A DNA stretch of 64,000 nucleotides, from NCBI RefSeq assembly GCF_021869535.1, contig NW_026262701.1, positions 51,339,278 through 51,403,277 of the forward strand. Direction: 5' to 3'. Position 1 is the stretch's first letter; every line of letters begins with the position of its first letter. The DNA is from Mytilus californianus. Taxonomy: Eukaryota; Mollusca; Bivalvia; Mytilida; Mytilidae. Below the pieces are notes generated by a model. It did no database searches. It saw nothing but the letters and a program-made list of their open reading frames with translations, and was not told the origin of the DNA. Positions 9,307 through 20,365 of the stretch are shown in pieces. The translations under genes and the position numbers were made by a program.

Positions 9307-11346
9307 TGCCCTGTGCTCTTTGTTCTAAAATTTTGACAATTTTTAGCTGAAAAGTGACAATCTAAGCCCTCCGTAGATATCGAAGATGACATTATTCTGG
9401 AAAATCCTTCTAATACAACCTTTACATATACAGAGTCTATGATTAAGTTGAATTTTATGGACATTGAAAGACCAGGGGGTCTCACCCTCATTTAAGCGGT
9501 GTCAGGTAGGTTTTCACTATATATTTTGAATATCCAACTGGCACTTGGGCGCTCCGTAAACATGGAAGACAGAAAGTGTACCCAAATTCCTTTTAGTCAC
9601 GTTTGTATCTACCTATTAACTAAATGTCTGCATAATATTAGAAAGATGGAGAGATCAGGGGGCTCTCACCATTGCCCTGTGCCCTTTGTCCTAAAATTTT
9701 GACAATTTGTAGCTGAAAAGTGACAATCTAAGCCCTCCGTAGATATCGAAGATGACATTATTCTGGAAAATCCTTCTAATACAACCTTTACATATACAGA
9801 GTCTATGATTAAGTTGAATTTTATGGACATTGAAAGACCAGGGGGTCTCACCCTCATTTAAGCGGTGTCAGGTAGGTTTTCACTATATATTTTGAATATC
9901 CAACTGGCACTTTGGGCGCTCCGTAAACATGGAAGACAGAAAGTGTACCCAAATTCCTTTTAGTCACGTTTGTATCTACCTATTAACTAAATGTCTGCAT
10001 AATATTAGAAAGATGGAGAGATCAGGGGGCTCTCACCATTGCCCTGTGCCCTTTGTCCTAAAATTTTGACAATTTTTAGCTGAAAAGTGACAATCTAAGC
10101 CCTCCGTAGATATCGAAGATGACATTATTCTGGAAAATCCTTCTAATACAACTTTTACATATACAAAGTTTATAATTAAGTTGAATTTTATGGACATTGA
10201 AAGACCAGGGGGGTCTCACCCTCATTTAAGCGGTGTCAGGTAGGTTTTCACTATATATTTTGAATATCCAACTGGCAATTTGGGCGCTCCGTAAACATGG
10301 AAGACAGAAAGTGTACCTAAATTCCTTTTAGTCACGTCTGTATCTAACTATTAACTAAATGTCTGCATAATATTAGAAAGATGGAGAGATCAGGGGGCTC
10401 TCACCATTGCCCTGTGCCCTTTGTCCTAAAATTTTGACAATTTTTAGCTGAAAAGTGACAATCTAAGCCCTCCGTAGATATCGAAGATGACATTATTCTG
10501 GAAAATCCTTCTAATACAACCTTTACATATACAGAGTCTATGATTAAGTTGAATTTTATGGACATTAAAAGACCAGGGGGGTCTCACCCTCATTTAAGCG
10601 GTGTCAGGTAGGTTTTCACTATATATTTTGAATATCCAACTGGCACTTTGGGCGCTCCGTAAACATGGAAGACAGAAAGTGTACCTAAATTCCTTTTAGT
10701 CACGTTTGTATCTACCTATTAACTAAATGTCTGCATAATATTAGAAAGATGGAGAGATCAGGGGGCTCTCACCATTGCCCTGTGCCCTTTGTCCTAAAAT
10801 GTTGACAATTTTTAGCTGAAAAGTGACAATCTAAGCCCTCCGTAGATATCGAAGATGACATTATTCTGGAAAATCCTTCTAATACAACCTTTACATATAC
10901 AGAGTCTATGATTAAGTTGAATTTTATGGACATTAAAAGACCAGGGGGGTCTCACCCTCATTTAAGCGGTGTCAGGTAGGTTTTCACTATATATTTTGAA
11001 TATCCAACTGGCACTTTGGGCGCTCCGTAAACATGGAAGACAGAAAGTGTACCCAAATTCCTTTTAGTCACGTTTGTATCTACCTATTAACTAAATGTCT
11101 GCATAATATTAGAAAGATGGAGAGATCAGGGGGCTCTCACCATTGCCCTGTGCCCTTTGTCCTAAAATTTTGACAATTTGTAGCTGAAAAGTGACAATCT
11201 AAGCCCTCCGTAGATATCGAAGATGACATTATTCTGGAAAATCCTTCTAATACAACCTTTACATATACAGAGTCTATGATTAAGTTGAATTTTATGGACA
11301 TTGAAAGACCAGGGGGGTCTCACCCTCATTTAAGCGGTGTCAGGTA
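9285..11346 (-). repeat. Right tandem array, about 5.6 inverted 368-bp units
   Basis: The landmark GGTTTTCACTATATATTTTG occurs at 9509, 9875, 10243, 10611 and 10979 (11347 marks the array edge), periods 366-368 bp. Units are almost identical to each other but share differences from the left array, for example 'aaatgtctgcataatattag' where left units have 'ctgcctagtattaagcagag'. Two 63-codon frames in it (9300-9491, 9666-9857) are repeat shadows, not genes. Confidence 0.9.
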
Positions 11347-11764
11347 GGTTTTCATTATACATTTCTTTTTTGGGCTTTCCATAAATTTCTATTTATATTT
11401 CTAAATGTTTCTAGAGTTATAGGTTTTTCCTTTTGTGTTAAGAAATATAATATATAAAAGTACATATTTGAAGTTGTTTTATTGATAAAAATCTATATTA
11501 CATAAAGACAAATATGCAACTTAGAAACGGGTTTATATTTCGAGGACAACGAGAATTTACGACAGCTTGAAGAGGTCATTAAACGATTTCCTACGCATCT
11601 TATCAGTCCTCTTAACTATGAAAATCGTGCTTTTAATGTTAACAAGTATTTAATTTTTTTATGATTTTCAACTAAATTTTGAATATCCAACCGACTGCTA
11701 GCAGCCGGTTGGATATTGAATATCGAATATCGAATAACGAACCGGCTGCTAACTTCACATACAT
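11347..11764 (-). repeat. Right terminal inverted repeat
   Basis: Reverse complement of 6243-6660, of the same length. It has the same subterminal AGCAGCCGGTT hairpins and the frameshifted copy of the coding-like segment. It has small indels relative to the left TIR. Confidence 0.8.
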
Positions 11765-11773
11765 GTCTTTTTG
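11765..11773. repeat. Right target-site duplication (GTCTTTTTG)
   Basis: Exact copy of the nine bases at 6234-6242, immediately outside the right TIR. Confidence 0.8.
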
Positions 11774-12339
11774 TATTAAATTTTACCATTTAAAAATAAG
11801 GAGATGAGGTATGATTGCCAATGAGACAACTGTCCACCAAAGTTCAAATAAAGTGGATTTGTCAATTACTGAATTCCATTAAGTAAACTTTCTCGGCATA
11901 TTTTTCCGCTATCCATTTTCTTTACTTCACGGTTGATAAAATATTTTATTTAGATTTGAAGATTATTAATTTATCTGTCTAATATATATATATGAATGTA
12001 GTGTCTATATTTAGTGTTAATATACGTTGATTTTATTTAACGAGTCTTTTATTAATACATACATCAATTATGGAGTGTTTTCATACAAAACCACACACTT
12101 TCACAGGCCAAAACCTATAACCCAAACCCTTTATATCCGAGGTGTTACCATACCAGAGGAACCAACCATACCAAGGAATATCAGAGTACCATGCTACCAA
12201 TGAAAGCGATACTGGATGTAAACTGTTATTCCCTATTTATGTAATTTATTACAAAAGCACTGTCATTCTAATAGCAATACACTAAGGGAAACATTTTTAT
12301 AGCATTACACTGAGGCACCACTGATCGGCTTTCCATACA
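11774..12339 (+). repeat. Candidate 3' LTR, 3' portion, with a short mussel-type repeat
   Basis: The last 240 bp (12100-12339, ending CCATACA) match 1565-1810 in the same orientation, as expected if this is the rest of the 3' LTR after the foldback insertion. At about 11810-11860 is a fragment in reverse orientation of a repeat common in mussels ('ggtatgattgccaatgagac'). Confidence 0.45.
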
Positions 12340-13527
12340 ATATACTACTGCACCAGTCAGTGCAACTCCTCTAAAACCAAACAACAGAATTTCATGAAGC
12401 TCTGTGATTAATTAGGAAATAATATACATATTTACAAAACAAATGTTATCATTTGACTTTTGTAGGATTTATGAGTCTTTGAACGTAGGAATCTGGTGAT
12501 ATTTTGGTTGCCCAGTGACAATGTTGGAGGGGTGGGGTATGTGAGCGTGCTCACAAAGGTTCTTTGATTATTCAGCCAGTTTCTTGAATGACAACCCTTG
12601 TTTAACCGCGGTGCACTGCAGTAATCAATCCGCTAGACTGACAATGTTTTTTATAACGTTCAGTGAGAAATGTTTCATGCATTTTCAAGTCGTTTACAAA
12701 TCGGACAATGTAATAGCATTACGTTCTGTCAAATGGGCAGCTGACCATGATGATGATCGAAATATTTATAAGACTATCACTAAAAATAGACAGATTTTTG
12801 GCAACCAATCACCGACGGAATCTGCAAAAAAATGGTTTTAGGGAACACTCTCTGAACAAGTTCATTCAAACGTAATGAATGCGTATCAATAGGGCTTTTT
12901 TGTGCCTGTATCACTTGCTCCACTCTTCATATATAAGTGTATATCACTGCTTTGATAGGTTGTATTTTGCTTGAATCGGAATTTCGAACGATGTCACTGT
13001 GTGTTACGTATCACCGATCAAATCAGCTGTCATGAGCAAATGACTTATTAAACAAGTTGCATTGTACACGAGAACTATGAAAGTTTTATTGTATTGGATG
13101 TAAGACAAATCAAGTAATTCCGTCATATGCTTTAATTTAGTATGAATACAACCCTAAATCACGAAAGCAGCCCAAGCTTATAGAATGATAAGCCCCGACT
13201 ACCTAATCAATTTATAAATTGTTCATGTACCTTGTGCAAAACACTATTTGTACATCTATGAATTTAATAATTGAATGTCCGTCTTTCATGCAAAATTTGA
13301 AGAAAATAAACATTCAACATGCTCAATTCTGAAATAGATTCTAGCCTCTGATTTCGTATGTTTTAAATACACACGACATTTTAAATCGTAGATAGGATAA
13401 AATCTAAACTAAGATCTTACCAACTACTTTTTGTTTAATTTTATGCATATTGTGTGCATTGCTGTGGTTTAAGGATAAATCTAAAAAAAAGTTTCAGAAC
13501 AATGACGAAGATTAAAAAATTATAAAC
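12340..13527. other. Intergenic stretch, nothing recognised
   Basis: AT-rich DNA. An 85-codon frame at 12584-12841 has no domain or family resemblance. No RNA gene, tandem repeat or clear transposon end is visible. Confidence 0.5.
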
Positions 13528-14424
13528 ATGAATTTCCAATCAATAAAAAACAAAAAAGCTGACCTACTAGAAATCATTGATACTGTCAAACCATATATCA
13601 TACTAGGTACCGAAACATGATTAGAACCAAGCACTTCTTCTTACGAGTACTTTCCGTCAGACTTATATAATGTGCATCGCAATGACAGGGCACCAAGTAA
13701 CAACAACCAAAGCTATGGGGGTGTACTTATAGCAATTACAAAAGAATACAGACTGAGGTAAAAGAAGAAGAAACAGAATGTGAAGTAGTCTGGGCACAAA
13801 TCAATATCGCTGGCTCAAAACACATCTTATCATCCTATTACAGACCTCCATCTGATACAGGCTTGTCACTAGAGCAACTCCATCAATCTCTAAATCGTAT
13901 CAATAGTCAATCAAATGCAACCATCATCGTTGGGGGTGATTTTAACTTGGGACATATTGATTGGTCAAAATCATGTACAATACCAGGCAAACCTGACAAA
14001 CTTCACCAAAATCTCTTAAATATAATGAATGACACAAACTTACATCAAATTGTCAATACACCAACAAGAAATGACCGTATACTAGATCTGATCATGATTA
14101 ACAATCCAACATACATAAGCAAAGTCACCACACTACCACCAATAGGTTCAAGCGACCATGATATTGTCTATGCCGAAACAGACATCTGGCGTAAGAAAAT
14201 AAAAGAAACCCCACAAAAAGTTTCCAAGTACAATAAAGCCAACTGGGAGGACATTAAAACTGACATAGGTATCATCCATAAAACAATCATTGACACCTAT
14301 GATTCTCTAGACACTAATGAGCTATGGGAACTCTTTAAATCTAAACTCATCAGCTCTGTCGAAAGAAATATTCCATCAAAGATCCTACAAACAAACACCG
14401 ATTACCGTGGATCTCTGACAAATT
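13528..14424 (+). pseudogene. LINE endonuclease (AP-like) domain, broken
   Basis: It starts MNFQSIKNKKADLLEI, followed by IILGTET, the motif bearing the catalytic glutamate. A TGA replaces the usual Trp (13618) and a frameshift near 13755 follows. Then comes a clean frame (13863-14424) with GGDFNLGHIDW, the 'ILDLIM' block and GSSDHDIV, the terminal Ser-Asp-His catalytic triad. This enzyme nicks target DNA to prime reverse transcription. Lesions make this copy inactive. Confidence 0.8.
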
Positions 14425-16341
14425 AAGACGTCAAATAAACAAGAAAAATAAACTGTACGAAAAGCGAAAAAACAGCAAAAACACTGAGAAATATAAGAAG
14501 ATGAAAGCTCAGGTACAAAAAGAACAAAGGAAAGCCTAATGGGAATATATTGAAAAACTAATCTGTGATCTTCCCACCAATGAACCAGATATTCCAACAC
14601 AAAATCAGAGTAAACCTAAAACGTTTTTTCAATATATCAAGTTAATAAGAACTGACAAATCTGGTATCTCTGCACTAAAGAAAGACGGCAACGTCATTAC
14701 AGACGCTACAGAGAAAGCAAATCTTTTAAACGAACAATTTCAATCTGTATTTACCCCAGTAACAAATGACCCAATACCAAACAAGGGTATCAGTTCACAT
14801 CCTAAAATCAGTAAATTACATATAACATCAAAAGGGATCGAAAAGCTTTTAAATAAGATCAACCCTCATAAAGCCACCGGCCCAGGATAACATCAGTGGC
14901 CGCTTACTCAAAGAAATGCAGACACAAATTGCACCAATTCTGTTCCAAATTTTAAAAAAAATCCTACATCACTGGAAAATCACCTAACGAATGGAAATAT
15001 GCTAGAGTCGCCCCGGCATATAAAAAGGGGGACAAACATAAACCGGTTAATTATAGACCAATCTCATTTACTTGTATTTGCTGCAAATTAATGGAGCACA
15101 TAGTCACGTCCCACATTATGAAACATCTTGAATCAAATAACATTTTGTACGACCTCCAACATGGCTTCCGGCACTCTCGATCTTGCGAAACACAACTACT
15201 TTCCTTCATCCAAGGACTTCAATCCACAAACAATTCAAATACAAACAGATCTTATAATAATGGACTTTGCAAAAGCCTTTGACAAAGTTCCACATCGTCA
15301 CTTACTGTACAAATTAAATCATTTTGGCATCAATGGAAACACATTAAACTAGATTTCTGCATTTCTCTACGACCGTACTCAGACAGTTGTTCTGTTGGGA
15401 AGATCATCAAGCACAGTCCCAGTCATCTCTGGGGTTCCACAAGGTACTGTCTTAGGTCCAGTCCTATTCTTGGCCTATATTAACGACCTCCCAGACTACC
15501 TTACTCATAGCAAACTAAGATTATTTGCTGATGACACTATCATATACATGCCAGTTAGATCCCAAGGTGAATGCCTCAAACTGCAAGCTGATCTTGATGC
15601 AGCTGCAAAATGGGAAGTCGACTGGCTGATGGCCTTCCACCCAGACAAGTGTACTGTTCTCTCTGTCACAACTAAACGTCAACCTTTACAACATAATTAC
15701 ACTCTTCACAATCATATTTTAGAAACTGTTACATCTGCTAAGTACTTAGGCATCACACTGTAATCTAACCTCAAATGGGACAAACATATAGATGACAATA
15801 TTTCGAAAGCCAATAAAACACTAGGCTTTCTTAGAAGAAACCTGAAACATCAAATCAAAACATTAAGAGCCAGGCATACCAAGCAATTGTCCGTCCCAAA
15901 CTCGAGTACTCTTGCTCGGTTTGGGACCCCCACACTTCAGAATCTATCTCGAAGATAGAGATGGTTCAAAGGAGAGCTGCTCGGTTTGCCTGCAACAGGT
16001 ATCATAACACTAGCAGTGTATCAAACATACTCAATACACTCAACTGGCCACAATTAACACAGCGCAGATTACGTGCACGCCTGGTTATGATGTACAAGAT
16101 CACACATCATCTAGTTGCTATACCATCTAGCACAATTCTCATTCCATCAGACGCAAGAACCAGAAAACATCATTCACACACCTTCAGACATATTTATACA
16201 TCCAAAGACTCGTACAGATTTTCATTTTCCCCATACACAATAACGCAATGGAATCTCCTACTAACTACAGTTGTTAATTCACAGACAGTCGACTCTTTCA
16301 GAGAGCAGCTTACATATGCTGTTCTCTCCACTCTCATTTAA
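14425..16341 (+). pseudogene. LINE reverse transcriptase and C-terminal region, broken
   Basis: Visible blocks are 'NYRPISFTCICCKLMEHIV' (about 15048), HGFRHSRSCETQLL, motif A in IIMDFAKAFDKVP (about 15260), GVPQGTVLGPVLF (motif B, about 15430), LFADDTIIY (motif C, about 15522) and KYLGITL. After further shifts comes the 126-codon end frame (15961-16341) with VQRRAARFACNRY. The catalytic aspartates are present, but stops at about 14538, 15350 and 15762 and frameshifts near 14890 and 15870 kill it. Confidence 0.85.
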
Positions 16342-16496
16342 ATAGCTTCATCTCTTGTACATAGTTTTAATCACAACGTTTTGTTTTTGTATATAACTTT
16401 ATATTAACTTGGTTTAAATAAATAGGCCACGTATGCACCAGTTATTAATCATCTTTATTCAGATGGAAGACTGGAAAGCTTAAAGAAGAAGAAGAT

Positions 16497-17461
16497 CTAA
16501 GACTGATAACAGTTTTGCTTTTGGAGTAAGGCCAACACTTGACGTAAACAAATATGCCTATGTATCGTTTTCCCCTATAATATCCACACTTGTTGTAATT
16601 AAGTTGTTGATTGAATATTTATAACGTGTTGTTTAAATTCATATAGTTAATTTTACATTAACTGTAATTGTAGTATTTGATAACCCAAATTTAAATGATT
16701 TAGGTTTTATACCTAATAACTCAAGCATAACATTTAATTTAAAAAGTCACCCGGAAGTGTTCATGTTTTTATGTCTTTTATTAGAGGATTTCCTCTTAAT
16801 ATTTGTATGTCAGGTGATTAGAACCGTGATTTACTATCGTTTTTTTATTATCAGTTGTAAAAGATATATAACGTATTGTATCCTTTTTCTAAATTCTGCA
16901 AGACAACTATGTCGTAAAAGAAACTTTGACGTTTGACAGACAGGCATTCCAGTGAGTATAGATAATATTATATCTCTCGCTTTGCACTTTATAAAAAATG
17001 TGTTTTTTTGCACTTTATATAAAAAATAATTTAGAAGGAATATTTTCCACAGCTTTAAAGACGAAAAACACTTTTCTGTCAGACATTTTATCTTGTATTG
17101 ACATAGCACATAGCAAATGTATTTGATTTGCAAACTACTCGACGATATATAAAATTACTAAATGAAAATGTAACCATGTATTGAAACCTTACTCAATTTT
17201 GAATTAATATATTTTTTACGTACCAGAAGTTAGCAATCCTGTTCTAGCATGAAATATATGTATCATTAAGACGGTCATTTTCTCTTTAATAATATTCATC
17301 ATTCATGAAAGGCACAAATCCTTCAACCACTAAAGTTAGATAGCCTTGAACAGATTTATTACAATATATTTGGTTTTCAGTGCACTACAACTTTTTTATT
17401 GATTTGGTAAACAGCTGTTTAATTTTGATATTTATGTGAACGAAACCTGCATCTGGGGTAC
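16497..17461. other. Intergenic, nothing recognised
   Basis: AT-rich. A 99-codon frame on the - strand (16834-17133) has low-complexity, hydrophobic composition and no motif. Confidence 0.5.
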
Positions 17462-17479
17462 ACTATGGAACGCCTCAGC

Positions 17480-18020
17480 TGTCTTATGTGGAACTCTGAT
17501 ATTACTTTATGTTGTTTTATTATTACTTGATGATATTTTGTCTTTACTTAATATGGTTTTGACATTACGTAATGATGTTTTGATATAACTCAATATGGAA
17601 TAGTCATTACCAGAGACATATATATATGTCTCTGTCATTACTTAATGATATTTCGATATTACACGATATGGTTTCGTATTGACTTGATATAGTTTTGTCA
17701 TTACTCAATATGGTTTTGTCATTACTCGATGTGGTTTCACCATTATTTAATGTGGTTGTGTCATTAGTCAATGTGGTTTTAGCATTACTTGATGTGAATG
17801 TGACTTAACGTTATGTAGTTGTTTCATTACATGATGTGGTTTTGTTATTTTGTAATGATGATTTGCCTATTCTTTATATGGTTTTAACATTACGTAATGA
17901 TGTTTCAAAATTTGACGATTTTACACTACATGATGTTTTTGTTTCATTATTTGATGTGGTCCTGTCATTCTTTGATGTGGTTATCCCATTACTTGATGAG
18001 GTAAAATCACGTGACCAATT
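17480..18020 (+). repeat. Left-arm minisatellite, about 21-bp degenerate unit
   Basis: Repeats approximating CATTACTTGATGTGGTTTTG recur throughout. Many units drift by a few bases. The matching right arm (20440-20930) carries the complement. Open frames here (17836-18108 +; 20328-20621 -) arise because the unit is a multiple of three; they are not genes. Confidence 0.8.
17611..17634. mobile_element. 24-bp perfect palindrome inserted in the left arm
   Basis: A perfect palindrome with half-site CAGAGACATATA is flanked on both sides by TCATTAC (17604-17610, 17635-17641). The right arm has the uninterrupted site, one GTAATGA at 20816-20822. This is a minute insertion with a 7-bp (or 8-bp, GTCATTAC) duplication. 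The CAGAG...CTCTG ends recall hAT-type termini. Confidence 0.65.
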
Positions 18021-18639
18021 CGGAAAAAAATATGTACTATTTTTAAACAGATTTCAATATATCATTAATTTGTTTAATGTGCTTTGGATGGGTATCGCTA
18101 TCCATTGAGTTAAAGTTAAAATTAAAGTTCGAGTGGTTGTTCAGAGTTTTTTGGTATGAAAAAGGGGAACGGCGGACAATAATAAGAAAAAAGGTACTAA
18201 AAAGTTTACAGTACTTCGGACATAATTGGGATATCCCCAAACCACTTGGTCTTGTTGTTTTTATCCTAAGTTCTCAAACGGAAGCAGTATTTTTGTAATA
18301 AATTTGTAAAATATTCCACGGAACCCTGTGTCTCGCCTGATATTGCTGCTGTAAGTGTAAAAGCCTCATGTTGATCGGCTGTACATTTATCTATACATTT
18401 ATCGGTAAAAACAAAATTAAAAAAAAAATGTTTTTCTGTAAATGCTTTTTCTTGAAATTGAGGAATTATAACTCCTATACAAGTTTTAAAACACTTCATG
18501 GAGGTTTACAAATTTATCATGTCAAAACAGTTTAATTCGGTTTTATTTAACTAAAACAAAACTGTATGGTTTTTAACAATAAGCAAAACCTTTACTCTAT
18601 AGTAAGCTATAAAAGGACCCGAAATGAAAAATGTAAAAA

Positions 18640-18790
18640 ACTAGAAACCTAACGATCTATAGATAGATAGATAGATAGATACTTTATTCTCTAAAAACTA
18701 ATTACAAGTTTACAGAGAAACATACAATACAAATACAGATACAATAGTTGAGGTAAATAAATACAGTATGATATTCTAAAAGTACAAAAT
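18640..18790 (-). repeat. GATA microsatellite and probable LINE 3' tail
   Basis: A short (GATA)n tract at about 18658-18681 leads into 'gatactttattctct'. Read on the - strand this is AATAAAGTATCTATC repeated, a common 3' end of non-LTR elements. Only the tail is recognisable. Confidence 0.45.
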
Positions 18791-19016
18791 TATGATGGCA
18801 TACATGTTTAGCAACATGTATAATGAAAGGCTAAACTCAATAGAAATTTTAAAAAATGGAGATGGAGACGCCGACGCCACTACCGACGACTTAGCGACAA
18901 AGCATAAATACTATAAAATAAGATTTCTCCGATTTTTTTTAGCGAACTTATATGAATATCAATCTTTTATTTGTAACCAATTGAATTCCCTGATCTACCT
19001 CGCACTAATTGAAAAA

Positions 19017-19240
19017 TAAACTTTTTGGAATATCTGTTTCACATGTGACGACGGACATGTTCCAGTGGTCGTAACCATAATACCGTCATCTTTTCCTCGA
19101 ATGTGAACTACCAAAAAAAACCAAATCACTGGGTTTGTACTTTCTCGAATAACACGACGGGTGCCTTTCTGGAGCATCCGAGATCACCCCGATGGATTTA
19201 TATTACCCAGTCATACCGATCTATTGAGTCAGCCAAATGA
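19017..19240. repeat. Degenerate mussel-type dispersed repeat
   Basis: Contains 'cacgacgggtgcc' and 'ggagcatccgagatcacccc', which I recall as part of a high-copy repeat in mussel genomes. No coding potential is evident. The identification is from recall, not a search. Confidence 0.4.
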
Positions 19241-19269
19241 AACTGTTTTGTATGCCACCGCAACTGGAA

Positions 19270-19670
19270 GTTGGGGGCATATTGTTTTACCCCTGTCCGT
19301 CCGTCCGTCCGTCTGTCCGTCCCATTATGGATATATAGTTATTCCGCATAACTCCTCCTACAGTTTGAATCCTAGGAAGTTTTCTCTTTACTATCTGTTT
19401 GTACATATATTGAAGGTGTGTATGTGGTCAGGGTTTAATGTTTATTAATATTTGCTCTTTTGGGAGATAGTTGAATTTATTTTGTAATTTTTTGGGAAAT
19501 TTACTTGCATAAGAAGAGCGTTTCCAGATAACTCCTCCTACAGTTTGAATGCTAGGAAGTTTTCACTCTGCTGGCTGTTTGTACAATTATTGAAGGTGTG
19601 CATGTGGTCAAGGTTTTTATTTTTATTATCATTTGCTCTTTTGGGAGATAATTGAACTTAAACTCCGCCA
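19270..19670 (+). repeat. (CCGT)n tract and a tandem duplication of about 185 bp
   Basis: A CCGT/CTGT run lies at about 19296-19322. Then 'aactcctcctacagtttgaa' occurs at about 19349 and again at 19530. Each is followed by a similar 'aggaagttttc ... tgaaggtgtg ... tttgctcttttgggagata' segment, giving two diverged tandem units. Confidence 0.7.
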
Positions 19671-19679
19671 CGTGCACTT

Positions 19680-19970
19680 TCTTTATGTACCTGCCCTAAG
19701 TCAGGAGCATGAAGTTCAATTGTTGTCGTTGTATAAATGTGTGTCATTTTTTTTGTAGATTGTTTAAATATAAATAAGACCGTTTGTTTTGTCGTTTGAA
19801 TTTTTGTTGTCACATGGTGCATGGTGGCCTTTTGTAGCTGACCTTGACTATACGGTGTGTTGAAGGCTGTACGGTTGCCAATATATGATTTCTTGCACCC
19901 ACTGCTTTTAAACTCTGGTGGATAGTTGTCTCATTGTCAATCACACCACATCAAACTTTATTTAAACTTC
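19680..19970 (+). repeat. High-copy mussel-type dispersed repeat
   Basis: Features in order: 'aagtcaggagcatgaagtt', 'ttgttgtcgttg', 'aataagaccgtttgtttt', 'gaaggctgtacggttgcc' and 'agttgtctcattgtcaatca'. I recognise this order from a repeat that is very common in Mytilus-type genomes. Related ends occur at about 11815 (reverse), 54370, 55745 and 59030. Confidence 0.5.
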
Positions 19971-20084
19971 TACATGTATGTTGCGTTTTGTATACTGTAA
20001 TATTGTTTATTTTTTGTACACATACCCAAGAGCCCTCTTTTCGGAAGCCCGAGCAAAAGTCCTTGTTCCGCGATAGAAAATTTA

Positions 20085-20365
20085 ATTACGAACTCATATA
20101 AGATAGCTCGAATTTCAACTCAAAATCTTAATTAATCTGAATGAGACTTAAATTCGAATCTTACTCAAACTCAAAAAGTGACTCAAATTTAATGTTGTAA
20201 CTAGAACTATACCTTTAAATGTGACTCAAACTCGACTCTGAAGTCCAACTCGAAACTCAATGCTAACTAAAACTTTAATTTTAATAATGACTTGAATTCG
20301 AAATCGAAGACTAACTCAAAGTATAACTCAAACAGTAACCCGAACTTTAATTTGAACTCTAATTC
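20085..20365. repeat. Degenerate short tandem repeat (AACTCRAA type)
   Basis: The motif AACTCAAA/AACTCGAA recurs roughly every 12 bp with heavy divergence ('actcaaactcgactct', 'aactcgaaactc'). The left arm retains only its first copies near 18110-18150, so the array lies at the inner edge of the inverted repeat. Confidence 0.65.

Larger units (their letters stand above)
6243..11764. mobile_element. Giant Mutator-like foldback element with opposed satellite arrays
   Basis: The element is 5,522 bp. Outer 418-bp inverted repeats (6243-6660; 11347-11764) start ATGGATGTGAAG and ATGTATGTGAAG. Inside are two head-on arrays of a 368-bp repeat: seven copies forward (6661-9276) and about 5.6 copies reversed (9285-11346). 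The nearly gene-free, long inverted repeats filled with tandem repeats match the foldback architecture known from Drosophila FB/Galileo elements. The 9-bp target duplication and long TIRs point instead to the Mutator superfamily. No transposase is present, so it would be non-autonomous. It inserted into the LTR of an older gypsy-type element. Confidence 0.8.
1530..12339 (+). mobile_element. Degenerate Ty3/gypsy-type LTR retrotransposon with nested insertions
   Basis: In order on the + strand: a candidate LTR end (to 1810), a gag start 95 bp later, a gag body, a CCHC-like knuckle, a retropepsin-like C-terminus, an integrase core, an integrase C-terminal segment, a polypurine tract, and an LTR start (TGTGACG). 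This is canonical Ty3/gypsy order, but reverse transcriptase and RNase H are missing between protease (about 4020) and integrase (about 4340). Sequence like 1565-1810 recurs at 12100-12339 in the same orientation. The simplest reading is that the 3' LTR runs 5660-6242 plus 11774-12339, split by the foldback element. The two LTR ends look only about three-quarters identical by eye, so the insertion is old. The part 1565-6242 is well supported; the far end is inference. Confidence 0.6.
13528..16496 (+). mobile_element. CR1/Jockey-type non-LTR retrotransposon, decayed
   Basis: A LINE ORF2 runs through an AP-type endonuclease, a reverse transcriptase and a C-terminal region, then a 3' UTR of about 150 bp ending in a GAAGAAGAAG tail near 16490. 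No ORF1 is visible, so the copy is 5'-truncated or ORF1 has decayed. At least seven stops or frameshifts interrupt ORF2. The motif set (SSDHD endonuclease end, FADD reverse transcriptase, 'QRRAARF' after it) fits the CR1/Jockey group; the exact clade is uncertain. Confidence 0.85.

Noticed and set aside
9300-9857. Two near-identical 63-codon proteins
   Set aside because: They are the same frame in successive copies of the 368-bp repeat, including palindromic tips; no domain and no start context.
6661-11346. Regularly spaced direct repeats as a CRISPR-like array
   Set aside because: The whole 368-bp unit repeats with no variable spacers, and the context is eukaryotic with introns and SINEs. 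It is a tandem satellite within a transposon.
17836-18108. Conserved small protein shared with 20328-20621 (-)
   Set aside because: The identity follows from the inverted repeat. The sequence is a 21-bp minisatellite, which keeps any frame open.
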